DNA of 64,000 nt, taken from the NCBI RefSeq assembly GCF_007859195.1, contig NZ_VOHL01000001.1:186001-250000 (forward strand), read 5' to 3'. The first letter of the stretch is position 1. Every line of letters starts with the position of its first letter. Below, one piece after another: positions 8,429-18,172 of the stretch. Below the pieces are notes generated by a model that saw only the letters and a program-made list of their open reading frames with translations, was not told the origin of the DNA and did not search any database. This DNA is from Streptococcus cuniculipharyngis (lineage in GTDB: Bacteria; Bacillota; Bacilli; Lactobacillales; Streptococcaceae). A program made the translations under genes and the position numbers.

Positions 8429-10099
8429 ATGAAGACGGATATTAGCATTGCACAGGAGACAAAACTAAAACCCATTGTTGAAATTGCAGCTAAACTAGGA
8501 CTCACGGAAGATGATTTGGAACTTTATGGTAAGCATAAAGCAAAAATTTCTTTTGATAAGATTCAGTCACTAGAAGATAATCCTTTAGGCAAATTAATTT
8601 TAGTGACAGCCATTAATCCAACTCCTGCTGGCGAGGGCAAATCAACAGTCACTATCGGTTTAGCTGATGCTCTCAATCATCAAGGGCACCAAGCTATAAT
8701 CGCTTTACGGGAGCCTTCACTTGGTCCTGTTATGGGGGTCAAGGGAGGAGCCGCTGGTGGGGGTTATGCTCAAGTACTGCCTATGGAAGATATCAATCTC
8801 CATTTTACCGGTGACATGCACGCAATCACCACGGCCAATAATGCCCTAGCTGCCCTCATTGATAATCACCTACAGCAGGGGAATGAGCTAGGTTTGGACC
8901 CTAGACGTATCATTTGGAAACGGGTTTTGGATTTGAATGATCGTGCCTTACGACAAATTACCATTGGTTTGGGGGGGCCTGTAAATGGACTCCCTCGTGA
9001 AGATGGATTTGATATTACTGTTGCTAGTGAGATTATGGCCATTCTTTGCTTGGCCAGTGATTTGACTGATCTTAAAGCTCGTTTGGGCAAGATTGTCCTT
9101 GGCTATAATTGGCAGCAGGAGCCTGTCTATGTGAGCGATTTACAGGTTGAAGGAGCCTTGGCTCTCTTGTTAAAAGATGCCCTCAAACCTAATCTTGTCC
9201 AAACGATTTATGGCACCCCCGCTTTGGTTCATGGAGGTCCTTTTGCCAATATTGCTCACGGTTGTAATTCTGTGATAGCAACAAAGACAGCGCTTCACCT
9301 GGCGGACTATACAGTGACAGAAGCTGGCTTTGGTGCTGATTTAGGGGCAGAAAAATTCCTAGACATCAAGGTGCCAAATCTACCTAAAAGTCCTGATGCT
9401 ATTGTGGTTGTAGCTACCTTACGTGCCTTAAAAATGCACGGAGGGGTGAACAAGGACAATCTTGCTCAAGAAAATCTTCCAGCAATCAAGGCGGGGTTTG
9501 CTAACCTAAAGCGCCATGTAAAAAACATGATAGCTTACGGCATCCCAGTTGTGGTTGCCCTCAATCGTTTTGTCTCTGATACCCCAGCTGAATTGGCTCT
9601 TTTAGAAACCCTCTGTAACGAACTTGAACTGCCAGTAGCCTTGACTGAGGTTTGGGAACAGGGTGCCCTTGGTGGCAAGGTGTTAGCAGAACAGGTTCTG
9701 GCAACAATGGCTGAAAAAAGTAGCCACTATCGCCGACTGTATCAGGACCAAGACAGTCTCCAAGAAAAGGCTGAAAAAATTGTTAAATCTATCTATGGTG
9801 GTAAGTCTCTTCAATTATCGGCCAAAGCTAAAAAGCAACTAGAAACCTTTGCCAAGCATGGCTGGGATAAATTGCCTATCTGTATGGCCAAAACCCAGTA
9901 TAGTTTTTCAGATAATCCTGCCCTACTAGGGGCACCAAACGATTTTGAAGTCACCATCCGTGAATTTGTTCCTAAAACAGGGGCAGGGTTTGTGGTTGCC
10001 TTGACAGGTGATGTCTTAACCATGCCGGGTCTTCCCAAAGCACCAGCCGCTCTTAACATGGATGTCACAGCTGATGGACAGGCCAAGGGATTATTTTAG
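8429..10099 (+). CDS. fhs: Formate-tetrahydrofolate ligase
   Basis: This enzyme makes 10-formyltetrahydrofolate from formate, THF and ATP for purine and formyl-Met-tRNA synthesis. At 556 residues it is full length. [19 protein letters not shown] is the ATP-binding P-loop region, [20 protein letters not shown] the conserved glycine-rich motif, and [14 protein letters not shown] and [14 protein letters not shown] are further signatures. A GAGGAGG ribosome site lies 7 bases before the ATG. It follows the lipoate operon by 28 bases with no obvious terminator, so it may share its transcript. Confidence 0.95.
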   Translation: MKTDISIAQETKLKPIVEIAAKLGLTEDDLELYGKHKAKISFDKIQSLEDNPLGKLILVTAINPTPAGEGKSTVTIGLADALNHQGHQAIIALREPSLGPVMGVKGGAAGGGYAQVLPMEDINLHFTGDMHAITTANNALAALIDNHLQQGNELGLDPRRIIWKRVLDLNDRALRQITIGLGGPVNGLPREDGFDITVASEIMAILCLASDLTDLKARLGKIVLGYNWQQEPVYVSDLQVEGALALLLKDALKPNLVQTIYGTPALVHGGPFANIAHGCNSVIATKTALHLADYTVTEAGFGADLGAEKFLDIKVPNLPKSPDAIVVVATLRALKMHGGVNKDNLAQENLPAIKAGFANLKRHVKNMIAYGIPVVVALNRFVSDTPAELALLETLCNELELPVALTEVWEQGALGGKVLAEQVLATMAEKSSHYRRLYQDQDSLQEKAEKIVKSIYGGKSLQLSAKAKKQLETFAKHGWDKLPICMAKTQYSFSDNPALLGAPNDFEVTIREFVPKTGAGFVVALTGDVLTMPGLPKAPAALNMDVTADGQAKGLF

Positions 10100-10137
10100 A
10101 TTTTGCTGACCTATCCTTTCAAATTTCACCCAAATTA

Positions 10138-10146
10138 TGCTAGAAT
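10138..10146 (+). promoter_or_regulatory. Extended -10 promoter of cls
   Basis: TGCTAGAAT fits the extended -10 pattern. TTCAAA at 10118-10123 lies 17 bases before the hexamer as a moderate -35. It lies about 34 bases upstream of the cls start codon. Confidence 0.5.
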
Positions 10147-10179
10147 ATTATGGAGTGATAAATAAATGAAAGGAAGACA

Positions 10180-11757
10180 ATGAAGGAAAAATCAAAGCTA
10201 CAAACGAGAAAATTATTGGATAAGGGCCGGCGTAGCCTCTTACGAGGCATATTTAGCCGAACCACAGTTATTGCGATTTTATTAATATTGCAGGTGCTCT
10301 TTCTCATGTCCGCCTTTTCATGGTTCCAGCAGTACCAATCATATTTTCGAGCTGTTGAGATTATTTTAGAAATTTTTGCCGTTCTTTACCTGGTTAATAG
10401 TGAAATGGATGCCCTTTCTCGCATCACCTGGCTCTTGCTCATTATGATTACCCCTCTTTTGGGTGTCTTATTTTTGATTTACACCAAGCTGGATTGGGGC
10501 TATCGAGGACTCAAGGCTCGCTTGTCTGATTTGACAACCCTAAGCCAGCCCTACCTTCCTGAAAATACGATTGTGGTTAATGAGTTGAAAAAAGAGCATT
10601 CTACCACTTATAATCTTGTTAAGTATTTTCGACGGACAAGAGATGGCTTCCCTGTTTATACTGGAACTAAGGTGACCTATTTTCCCAGCGGTGAAGCAAA
10701 ATTTGCCGAATTGAAAAAACAACTTCTCCAGGCGAAAAAATATATCTTTTTGGAATATTTCATTATTGACGAGGGGCTGATGTGGGGAGAGATTCTTGCC
10801 ATTTTGGAGCAAAAAGTCAACGAAGGAGTTGAAGTACGGGTCATGTATGATGGCATGATTGAGTTTTCCACCCTGTCTTTTGACTACACCAAACGTTTGG
10901 CGACCCTAGGTATCAAGGCCAAGGCTTTTTCCTCTATTTCCCCCTTTATTTCAACTTATTATAACTATCGTGATCATCGGAAGATTGTGGTTATTGATGG
11001 TGAAGTGGCTTTTACTGGTGGGGTTAATTTGGCAGATGAGTACATTAACCATATTGAACGCTTCGGCCACTGGAAGGATACGGCAATTATGTTGGAGGGC
11101 AAAGCTGTAGATGTCTTTACGATTTTATTCCTCCAAATGTGGTCCATCACTGACCAAAATCCTGATTTTCAGGCCTATTTGGGACAACATCAAAAACCAA
11201 TTGAGACTGATGGCTATATCATCCCTTATGGTGATTCACCGCTTGATACGGATAAGATTGGCGAAAATGTTTATATTGACATTTTAAATCACGCGCATGA
11301 TTATGTTCATATCATGACGCCTTACTTAATTTTAAATAGTGAGCTTGAGCATGCCATCCGTTTTGCAGCTGAACGTGGGGTTGAGGTAATTATTATTATG
11401 CCAGGTATTCCGGACAAGCCAGTGCCTTATGCCTTAGCCAAAACTTATTATGAACCATTGATTAAAGCAGGGGTTAAAATTTATGAATATACCCCAGGAT
11501 TTGTTCACGCCAAAGTCTTTGTTAGTGATCAGATTAAGGCTGTCGTTGGTACCATTAATTTGGATTATCGTAGCCTTTATCACCATTTTGAGTGTGCAAC
11601 CTATCTTTATAAAGCCTCTGCCATCAGCCATATTGAACGAGATTTCCAAGAAACATTGGCTAAAAGTCAGCAAGTGACGCTAGAAAGTCTTAAAAAGGAA
11701 AGCCTTTCAACAAAAATCACAGGTCATTTAGTCAAAACCATTGCTCCCTTGCTCTAA
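10180..11757 (+). CDS. cls: Cardiolipin synthase (phospholipase D family)
   Basis: This membrane enzyme condenses two phosphatidylglycerols into cardiolipin plus glycerol. The protein (525 residues) begins with a basic stretch and two hydrophobic segments (about residues 25-50 and 80-105). It then carries two HKD catalytic motifs: HRKIVVIDGEVAFTGGVN in the first half and HAKVFVSDQIKAVVGTINLD near the end. This order and length match bacterial Cls. A GGAAG ribosome site and its own promoter precede it. The promoter of the downstream asd small RNA is embedded in the last codons of this gene. Confidence 0.92.
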   Translation: MKEKSKLQTRKLLDKGRRSLLRGIFSRTTVIAILLILQVLFLMSAFSWFQQYQSYFRAVEIILEIFAVLYLVNSEMDALSRITWLLLIMITPLLGVLFLIYTKLDWGYRGLKARLSDLTTLSQPYLPENTIVVNELKKEHSTTYNLVKYFRRTRDGFPVYTGTKVTYFPSGEAKFAELKKQLLQAKKYIFLEYFIIDEGLMWGEILAILEQKVNEGVEVRVMYDGMIEFSTLSFDYTKRLATLGIKAKAFSSISPFISTYYNYRDHRKIVVIDGEVAFTGGVNLADEYINHIERFGHWKDTAIMLEGKAVDVFTILFLQMWSITDQNPDFQAYLGQHQKPIETDGYIIPYGDSPLDTDKIGENVYIDILNHAHDYVHIMTPYLILNSELEHAIRFAAERGVEVIIIMPGIPDKPVPYALAKTYYEPLIKAGVKIYEYTPGFVHAKVFVSDQIKAVVGTINLDYRSLYHHFECATYLYKASAISHIERDFQETLAKSQQVTLESLKKESLSTKITGHLVKTIAPLL

Positions 11758-11769
11758 GTATGGTAAAAT
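11741..11769 (+). promoter_or_regulatory. Promoter of the asd small RNA
   Basis: TTGCTC (11741-11746) and TAAAAT (11764-11769) are 17 bases apart, and TGG before the -10 gives an extended element. It overlaps the 3' end of cls. Predicted transcription start is near 11776. Confidence 0.6.
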
Positions 11770-11775
11770 AGAAAT

Positions 11776-11914
11776 ATGCGATGAGTCGATAGGTGACCTC
11801 TGGGTCACTATTGCGCTGGGGACGTCATTAACGCAGGAGCGGACGTTGGTAGGTTGTGTGAACCGGCCTATCACATCACTGGTGCCCCAAGCCCCTTTAT
11901 TTAGGGGCTTTTTC
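11776..11914 (+). ncRNA. asd RNA motif (structured small RNA upstream of asd)
   Basis: A GC-rich stretch of about 140 bases between cls and asd has no convincing reading frame but several potential stems: GGTGACC with GGGTCACT, GACGTC and GCGCT elements, and GGCCTATCACATCACTGG. It ends in a strong intrinsic terminator, AGCCCC/GGGGCT plus T5 at 11890-11914. Its position directly upstream of asd in a Streptococcus matches the published asd RNA motif of lactic acid bacteria. Because it has its own promoter and terminator, it probably acts as a separate small RNA, with at most limited readthrough into asd. Function is unknown. Confidence 0.72.
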
Positions 11915-12007
11915 TATTGCTTTTAACCTCAAAATACTTTTTTTCTCTTGGCAAACATGATATAATCAACATAAGAATGATTTGAAAATGTGAAAAGAGG
12001 ATTTTAA

Positions 12008-13075
12008 ATGGGATATCAGGTTGCTATTGTTGGTGCTACTGGAGCAGTCGGGACTGAAATGATAAAAATGCTTGAACAAAGCCAATTACCGGTGGATGGC
12101 ATTCGGCTCTTATCATCTAGCCGTTCAGCAGGTAAGGTTCTGACCTTTAAGGGGCAAGAGGTTGTGGTGGAAGAAACGACTGAGCAGTCTTTTGAAGGGA
12201 TTGACATTGCCCTCTTCTCAGCAGGCGGCTCTACCTCTGCCAAATTTGCCCCCCACGCAGTCAAGGCAGGAGCAGTAGTGGTTGACAATACCTCTTATTA
12301 TCGGCAACATGACCAGGTACCTTTAGTTGTTCCCGAGGTTAATGCGCACGCCCTTGACAATCATCAGGGTATTATTGCTTGCCCCAACTGTTCTACCATC
12401 CAGATGATGATTGCCCTGGAACCAATTCGGCAAAAATGGGGTTTGGAACGCATTATCGTGTCAACCTATCAGGCCGTTTCTGGAGCAGGTGCCCAGGCCA
12501 TTGAAGAAACCAAAAATCAACTCCGTCAAGTGCTCTTTGAGGGCAAAAACCCAACAGACTTGACAGCTGACATTCTACCATGTGGTGGCGATAAACGTCA
12601 TTACCCGATTGCCTTCAATGCTTTGCCACAAATTGATGTCTTTACGGACAATGATTACACCTATGAAGAGATGAAGATGACCAAGGAAACCAAAAAAATT
12701 ATGGCAGATGACACCATCAAGGTTTCAGCGACCTGCGTTCGCATTCCTGTTCTATCAGGCCATTCTGAATCTGTCTATCTGGAAACCAAGGAAGTGGCGG
12801 ATATTGCAGCTGTTAAGCAAGCTATTGCTGATTTTCCTGGAGCTATTTTAGAAGATGACCCTAGCCAGCAAATTTATCCTCAAGCCATCAAGGCAGTTGG
12901 TAAACGAGAGACCTTTGTTGGACGCATTCGTAAGGACTTAGATATCGCCAATGGGATTCATCTTTGGGTAGTGTCGGATAATCTTTTAAAAGGGGCAGCT
13001 TGGAATTCCATTCAAATTGCAGAAAGTCTGCATGAACGTGGTCTGGTAAGACCCAGTCAAGACCTTATTTTCTAA
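12008..13075 (+). CDS. asd: Aspartate-semialdehyde dehydrogenase
   Basis: This enzyme reduces aspartyl phosphate to aspartate semialdehyde with NADPH, on the path to lysine/diaminopimelate, threonine and methionine. The protein (355 residues) begins with the nucleotide-binding [11 protein letters not shown]. It carries CPNCSTIQM with the catalytic cysteine, [14 protein letters not shown], and the catalytic histidine region [12 protein letters not shown]. Length is normal for the family. An extended -10 TGATATAAT near 11957-11965 and an AGAGGA ribosome site give it its own promoter downstream of the asd RNA terminator. Confidence 0.95.
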   Translation: MGYQVAIVGATGAVGTEMIKMLEQSQLPVDGIRLLSSSRSAGKVLTFKGQEVVVEETTEQSFEGIDIALFSAGGSTSAKFAPHAVKAGAVVVDNTSYYRQHDQVPLVVPEVNAHALDNHQGIIACPNCSTIQMMIALEPIRQKWGLERIIVSTYQAVSGAGAQAIEETKNQLRQVLFEGKNPTDLTADILPCGGDKRHYPIAFNALPQIDVFTDNDYTYEEMKMTKETKKIMADDTIKVSATCVRIPVLSGHSESVYLETKEVADIAAVKQAIADFPGAILEDDPSQQIYPQAIKAVGKRETFVGRIRKDLDIANGIHLWVVSDNLLKGAAWNSIQIAESLHERGLVRPSQDLIF

Positions 13076-13093
13076 ACCAGAAAGGAGTTACGC

Positions 13094-13432
13094 ATGCAAA
13101 TTACAAAACGCAATGGTCAAATCGCTGATTTTGACCCTGATAAAATTTATCAAGCCATTCTCAAAGCAGCTAAAACAGTCTATGTGATTGATGACAAATT
13201 GGCTCAGGACCTTGCCCAAGTCACCAAAAAGGTGGTCATTGATTTACAAGAAGCTCAGGCGGAGCGTCCAACCATTAGCATGGTTCAGTCTTTAGTAGAG
13301 CATCGCTTATTAGAGGCTGGCTACATTACCATTGCTGAGCATTATATTTCTTATCGCTTGCAACGTGATTTAGAACGTAGTGGCTATGGTGATAAGATTA
13401 TCGTCCACCTTAATTTTGAGCAAATTCGTTAA
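13094..13432 (+). CDS. Stand-alone ATP-cone domain protein
   Basis: This is a 112-residue protein consisting essentially of an ATP-cone, the regulatory nucleotide-binding domain of ribonucleotide reductases and NrdR. It has ITKRNGQIADFDPDKIYQAI at the start and the VEHRLLEAGYITIAEHYI helix pair. No catalytic or zinc-finger part is present. An AGAAAGGAG ribosome site precedes the ATG, 18 bases after asd, so it is probably cotranscribed with asd. A nucleotide-sensing role is inferred from the fold; the partner is unknown. Confidence 0.75.
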   Translation: MQITKRNGQIADFDPDKIYQAILKAAKTVYVIDDKLAQDLAQVTKKVVIDLQEAQAERPTISMVQSLVEHRLLEAGYITIAEHYISYRLQRDLERSGYGDKIIVHLNFEQIR

Positions 13433-13437
13433 ACAAA

Positions 13438-13475
13438 CAAAATCCCTTGGCATTTTCCAAGGGATTTTGTCTTAT
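13438..13475. terminator. Bidirectional intrinsic terminator between the ATP-cone gene and guaC
   Basis: AAAATCCCTTGG and CCAAGGGATTTT form a 12-base-pair stem around a short AT-rich loop, with A-rich and T-rich flanks on the two sides. It can serve both the plus-strand asd operon and minus-strand guaC. Confidence 0.85.
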
Positions 13476-13476
13476 T

Positions 13477-14463
13477 TTAGTAAGCATCGCCATTAAAAAT
13501 GGAATTTTTAACAACGACATAATCAACATGTTTAATGGCTGCCAAGTCTTTACCACCAGCATAAGAAATGGAGGATTGCAAATCTTGCTGCATTTCAACC
13601 AAGGTATCTTTAATGCTGCCCTTGTAAGGCACTAGCATTTTTTTACCTTCTACATTCTTTTTCTCACCTTTTTGGTATTCTGAAGCACTGCCAAAATATT
13701 CTTTCATCTTTTGACCATTGACCTCAACAGTCGTCCCAGGTGACTCATCATGGCCGGCAAAAAGGGAGCCAATCATGACCATGCTAGCCCCAAAACGGAT
13801 AGACTTAGCAATATCACCGTGGGTACGAATACCACCGTCAGCAATCAGAGGTTTGCGAGCAGCCTTGGCACACCAACGTAGGGCAGAGAGTTGCCAGCCT
13901 CCTGTGCCAAAACCAGTCTTAATTTTAGTAATGCAGACCTTACCAGGGCCAATTCCTACCTTAGTCGCATCAGCTCCTGCATTTTCCAGTTCTCTAACCG
14001 CCTCTGGGGTTCCCACATTACCAGCAATGACAAAGGTTTCTGGCAGGTGTTGTTTAATATGCTGAATCATCTTAATCACCGCATTGGAATGTCCATGAGC
14101 AATATCAATCGTGATATAGTCAGGTTTGGCCCCTGTTTGAGCTAGGCTTTCAATGAAGTAATATTCTTCAGGTTTGACCCCAACACTGATAGATGAAATG
14201 AGGCCTTTTTGAGCCATGTCTTTGACAAAGTCTAGACGAGTATGTTCTTCAAACCGGTGCATGACATAGAAATACCCCTCTTGTGCTAGGGTTTCCGCCA
14301 AAGTCTCATCAATAATGGTTTGCATATTGGCTGGCACAACAGGTAGTTTGAAGGTGTGTTTCCCTAAAGTGACACTGGTATCACATTCTGAACGACTATC
14401 AACGATACACTTGTTGGGAATCAACTGAATATCTTCATAATCAAAGACGGTAAACTGTTCCAT
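13477..14463 (-). CDS. guaC: GMP reductase
   Basis: This enzyme converts GMP to IMP with NADPH in purine salvage. The protein (328 residues) has the IMPDH/GMPR barrel features: [20 protein letters not shown] with the catalytic cysteine, and [16 protein letters not shown] and [19 protein letters not shown] for phosphate binding. There is no CBS pair, and the length matches GuaC rather than IMP dehydrogenase. Its GGAGGAAG ribosome site is on the minus strand just upstream. It ends at the shared terminator at 13438-13475. Confidence 0.94.
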   Translation of the reverse strand: MEQFTVFDYEDIQLIPNKCIVDSRSECDTSVTLGKHTFKLPVVPANMQTIIDETLAETLAQEGYFYVMHRFEEHTRLDFVKDMAQKGLISSISVGVKPEEYYFIESLAQTGAKPDYITIDIAHGHSNAVIKMIQHIKQHLPETFVIAGNVGTPEAVRELENAGADATKVGIGPGKVCITKIKTGFGTGGWQLSALRWCAKAARKPLIADGGIRTHGDIAKSIRFGASMVMIGSLFAGHDESPGTTVEVNGQKMKEYFGSASEYQKGEKKNVEGKKMLVPYKGSIKDTLVEMQQDLQSSISYAGGKDLAAIKHVDYVVVKNSIFNGDAY

Positions 14464-14537
14464 AGAAAGACTTCCTCCAAAGGATGATTTATTGTGGGAA
14501 CCTATCCCTATTTATCATACCATAAAAATGAGATTAA

Positions 14538-14578
14538 TTCAAAAAGCCATCTTTTGTTAAAAAAACAAGAAATGGCTT
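14538..14578 (-). terminator. Intrinsic terminator after pepF
   Basis: On the minus strand, AAGCCATTTCTTG pairs with CAAAAGATGGCTT around a T-rich loop and is followed by TTTT. It lies about 20 bases past the pepF stop. Confidence 0.7.
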
Positions 14579-14600
14579 GGAAAATATTCGGATTTTTCTT

Positions 14601-16391
14601 TTATTGAACCAATTCTTCTAATTGGTCAACCAAAGAGGCTACATAGGCTATTGTTTCCTTGAGAGGTTGGTCTGTCGTGACGTCAACGCCAGCATGTTTG
14701 GCCAAGTCTTGAGCGGACAGGCTAGCCCCTAAGGACAGGGTTTCTAACCACTTACCAACGACTTCTTGCGGATTGTCTTCCAATTGTTTGGCCATGACTG
14801 TCCCAATGGTTAGGCCAGCTGAGTAGGTGTAAGAGTAGAGCCCAATGTAATAGTGGGGCTGACGCATCCAAATCAGGCCGGCATCTTCACCAATCTCAAA
14901 GTCTGGTCCCCAGAATTCTTGAATGACCTCTCGTTTGATTTGGCAGAGAATATCGCCATTGAGGTATTCATTATTGTCCAAACGTGTATAAACCTCCCGT
15001 TGAAAGGCGGCTTCAAGCAGGTGGGTGACCATATTATGGAAATAAGTCCGGCTCAGCAACTCACTGATGAGGTAAGTTTGAAACTTGGGATCTGGATTGT
15101 TCTTGAGCAGACTGTTGCAGGTTAAGACCTCATTGGCAGTGGATGGCGCCTCGATAAAGTAGAGAGAGGGTTCGTAACTTAAAACGCTTTGTTTTTTAGC
15201 CAGTTGGAAATGCCCTGCATGTCCTAATTCATGGGCTAGAACTAGGACTTCATTCATTAAACCAGTCCAAGATAATAAAATATAGGACGGGCCACTGTAA
15301 AGGGTTGCACAGAAACCTCCTGTTGATTTGCCTTCATTTTGAGCAAAATCAATCCACCGGTCATCAAAAGCCTCTTCAATCATTTTTTGGTAGTCTGCCC
15401 CCAGCACGCTTAAACAATCCAATAAGAGAGCCTTGGATTCTTCAGGGCTAATGCGTTGATTAAAGGTTGAGGGCATGCTAATTTTCAAGTCAGCATGGGT
15501 TAGTTTATCCAAGCCGTGAGCCTGAGCCACTAATTTAAGATAGCGTCGCATGTGGGGAGCTAATTCTGTCATAATGAGGTCAATTTGGCGGTCAAATAAG
15601 TCACGCGACACATTTTGCTGGAAGAGCAGATAGTCAATGGTAGAAGAAAACCCACGCAATTTGGCCTGAATCTGCTCATTTTTCATCTGAGCCAAGAGGC
15701 TATTAGCGGCCGTATTCTTGTATTGCTTTAGGGTAGCATAAAAACTTTCTGCCGATTGGCGACGCAGTTCTGTGTCGTGACTGAATTCATAGTCATTTTC
15801 AAAATAGACATAGCTATTCTCATAGCTTTTCCCATTAGCGGTAAAGGGAGCAAAGGTCATGTCTTCAAATTTTGTCGTGTTGTAGGCATTATAAGGTTGA
15901 TTGAAAACAGGACTTAGGCTGGCCAAGAGTTCCTCCTGTAGAGCCGGTAACCGGTGGGGTTTCTGGTCAATGAGACGCTGCAGATAGGCTGTCCATTGAG
16001 GGTGCTCAGCTATCAGGTCTTGTAAGTTCTCAATGTCTAAGGCTCCCAGTTCAATGTCTAAAAAGGCTAATCGTGGAGTCGTTGCCTCCACTAGCAAATC
16101 AAAGTCATTGGATAAACTAGCCAAATCTGTGTTCAAGCGGTCAACTTCTAAAGGCAAAAAGGCATAATGGCTTAATTTATCGCGTAAGATGACCAATTCT
16201 TCATAGGCACTTAAAGCAGCTGTAATGGTTTTAGCGTCAGTTAGCTTTCCTTTATAGCTGTCCTCAAATTTCCCAACCAACTGGTCATAGTCAGCCAAGG
16301 CGGCTTTGTAGTCATCAACTGTCTTAAAAATCAGGCTAGTATCCCAGGTTAATTGTGGGTCAATGTCCTGACGTTTAGGCATAGCTTGCAT
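14601..16391 (-). CDS. pepF: Oligoendopeptidase F (M3 zinc peptidase)
   Basis: This cytoplasmic zinc metallopeptidase of 596 residues is related to PepF/PepB. The catalytic site LAHELGHAGHF contains HExxH, and the downstream EAPSTANEVL supplies the third zinc-ligand glutamate. Length and the C-terminal HYYIGLYSYTYSAG segment are typical. The ATG at 16389-16391 is favoured by AAAGGAG eight bases upstream; a second in-frame ATG lies three codons later. It cleaves short peptides, probably in peptide nutrition or turnover. Confidence 0.94.
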   Translation of the reverse strand: MQAMPKRQDIDPQLTWDTSLIFKTVDDYKAALADYDQLVGKFEDSYKGKLTDAKTITAALSAYEELVILRDKLSHYAFLPLEVDRLNTDLASLSNDFDLLVEATTPRLAFLDIELGALDIENLQDLIAEHPQWTAYLQRLIDQKPHRLPALQEELLASLSPVFNQPYNAYNTTKFEDMTFAPFTANGKSYENSYVYFENDYEFSHDTELRRQSAESFYATLKQYKNTAANSLLAQMKNEQIQAKLRGFSSTIDYLLFQQNVSRDLFDRQIDLIMTELAPHMRRYLKLVAQAHGLDKLTHADLKISMPSTFNQRISPEESKALLLDCLSVLGADYQKMIEEAFDDRWIDFAQNEGKSTGGFCATLYSGPSYILLSWTGLMNEVLVLAHELGHAGHFQLAKKQSVLSYEPSLYFIEAPSTANEVLTCNSLLKNNPDPKFQTYLISELLSRTYFHNMVTHLLEAAFQREVYTRLDNNEYLNGDILCQIKREVIQEFWGPDFEIGEDAGLIWMRQPHYYIGLYSYTYSAGLTIGTVMAKQLEDNPQEVVGKWLETLSLGASLSAQDLAKHAGVDVTTDQPLKETIAYVASLVDQLEELVQ

Positions 16392-16503
16392 CGGTTAATC
16401 TCCTTTGGATATCTTTGTTACCATTATAACATAATTAAGTTAAAGAAGGAGAAGAAGTTTGAAATGTGATATAATAATGCCAACAATTAAGGAGGTTTTT
16501 GTC

Positions 16504-17409
16504 ATGCTAAAAATTGATTGTTTTGCCCACGTTTGTCCACCAAATTTCTATCAAGACATGCTGGCCTTAGATCCTAAACTCCCCTCTAAAATGCCTTTCT
16601 TGGCAACTCCTGTCTTGTCTGACATGACTTTGCGACAGAGCCATGCCTCACCCGACATTAAACAAATTATTTCTTTTGTTAATCTAAACCCAGAAGACTA
16701 CCTGGAAGCAGAAGAAGCCCTTGAGCTGGTCAAGAAGGCCAATCAGGAACTTCTTGACATTCTTAACCATTACCCTAATCAATTCAGGGGAGGAGTTGCC
16801 ATGTTAGCCCTCAATCACATCAAGGGAAGTCTAGAGATTTTGACAAATTTCGTTCAAGAAAATCCAAAAATTTTGGGGGTTCAACTTTTTACTCGCCACC
16901 TAGGCAAGTCTCTGGCAGATCCCAGCTTTAAACCTATTTTTGCGAAATGTCACCAGCTAGACCTTCCTATTTGGTTGCACCCTGTCTTTGATGAACGAAA
17001 ACCTGATAATAATATCATCTTTTCTTGGGAATATGAGCAAAGCCAAGCCATGTTGGAATTGGTTGAAGCCGGCTATTTTCAAGAATTTCCCCACTTAAAA
17101 ATAATTGTCCACCACGCCGGAGCCATGGTCCCTTATTTTGCCGAGCGAATCAATCATATTTTGCCGAAGCACTTGGCTCAAGATTTTAAAAAATTCTATG
17201 TGGATACAGCTCTCCTGGGTAATGCCAAGGGATTGGAACTAGCCATTGAGTATTTCGGTCATGACAGGGTACTTTTTGGGACAGATGCTCCCTTAGGAAT
17301 TCTACCGGCGGGACCCAGCCAAGAAATTATTCAGGCCTTGGATAGTCTTCAGTTGCCCGAAGAAATCAGTCAGAAGATTTACTATCACAACATCACTAGT
17401 TTAATTTAG
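16504..17409 (+). CDS. Amidohydrolase-2 / ACMSD-like family protein with an altered metal site
   Basis: This TIM-barrel amidohydrolase of the decarboxylase-like (ACMSD) branch has 301 residues. Recognisable elements are WLHPVFDE (histidine on strand 5), IVHHAGAMVPYFAERI and LFGTDAPLG (the final aspartate). The first-strand HxH motif instead reads DCFAHVCP, with Phe in place of the first His, so metal binding may be altered. The start at ATG 16504 is chosen for the AAGGAGG nine bases upstream. It is cotranscribed with the ABM-domain gene 14 bases downstream. The substrate is unknown. Confidence 0.75.
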   Translation: MLKIDCFAHVCPPNFYQDMLALDPKLPSKMPFLATPVLSDMTLRQSHASPDIKQIISFVNLNPEDYLEAEEALELVKKANQELLDILNHYPNQFRGGVAMLALNHIKGSLEILTNFVQENPKILGVQLFTRHLGKSLADPSFKPIFAKCHQLDLPIWLHPVFDERKPDNNIIFSWEYEQSQAMLELVEAGYFQEFPHLKIIVHHAGAMVPYFAERINHILPKHLAQDFKKFYVDTALLGNAKGLELAIEYFGHDRVLFGTDAPLGILPAGPSQEIIQALDSLQLPEEISQKIYYHNITSLI

Positions 17410-17423
17410 AAAGGAAAAGACGC

Positions 17424-18065
17424 ATGTTAGATAAAGACTTGCCTCTTGTTCGCTTATTTTGGTTGGAAATCAAGCCAGAATACCTCAAAGTATTTCAAGA
17501 CCTCGGTGCCACTAACCTCAGTCAATCCATTCAGACAGAAGCAGGAACTTTAACCATGTACTCAGCCCATAGGGAAGACTCGCCAACTGCTTGTCTCGTT
17601 TTTGAAATTTATAAGAACGAGGGAGCCTACCAAACTCACATCAATTCAGCTCATTTTCAAGCCTTTGCACAACTGACTCCTCTCGCCATTCATCGCCGAG
17701 AGATGGTAAAGCTCAGACCCTACATTGTACAAGAAAAACTTACTCCTCTATATCAGGTGACTCCTAATCAACAATACCTTTTACTAACAAAAATCAAGAT
17801 TAAACCACAGGCAATCAAGGTTGTCAAAGACCATTGGATTTCCCAGCTTCACCATCTAGCACCCCAAACAAGTCACTATCTAGCTGCTGACAGTGAAGAC
17901 CCAACAAGTTGGTATTTTTTAGAAGTATGTACCGAATCACAACCTAGCTTCTCGCACGATTTACTTGACTTAGAAGAGCTAGCAGTAGCCCATGCGACAC
18001 AAGTTTTCTCAGCAGATATTCTAGTCAGTCAAGGAGGCTTACAGTTGCTTTACCGAGATATTTGA
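17424..18065 (+). CDS. Tandem antibiotic-biosynthesis-monooxygenase (ABM) domain protein
   Basis: This protein of 213 residues appears to contain two dimeric alpha/beta-barrel (ABM-like) repeats. The first, about residues 1-100, has FEIYKNEGAYQTHINSAHF, the ExYxxxxAxxxH signature of putative quinol monooxygenases. The second half is more divergent (FLEVCTESQPSFSHDLLDLE). Such proteins act without cofactor on quinols or remain uncharacterised. It follows the amidohydrolase with an AGAAAGGAA ribosome site and is probably in its operon. Confidence 0.65.
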   Translation: MLDKDLPLVRLFWLEIKPEYLKVFQDLGATNLSQSIQTEAGTLTMYSAHREDSPTACLVFEIYKNEGAYQTHINSAHFQAFAQLTPLAIHRREMVKLRPYIVQEKLTPLYQVTPNQQYLLLTKIKIKPQAIKVVKDHWISQLHHLAPQTSHYLAADSEDPTSWYFLEVCTESQPSFSHDLLDLEELAVAHATQVFSADILVSQGGLQLLYRDI

Positions 18066-18172
18066 AACCGTTTTACAGTTTCTGCCAGTCTTTTCCCTAA
18101 ATTTTTGTTACAATAATAACAAGGAGATAATCTTGCTTGCTTTAGCCTTATGAAAGGAATGGTGGTTTAATA

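Noticed and set aside
11741..11926. Small plus-strand frame between cls and asd
   Set aside because: It covers the structured asd RNA and its terminator and lacks a ribosome site.
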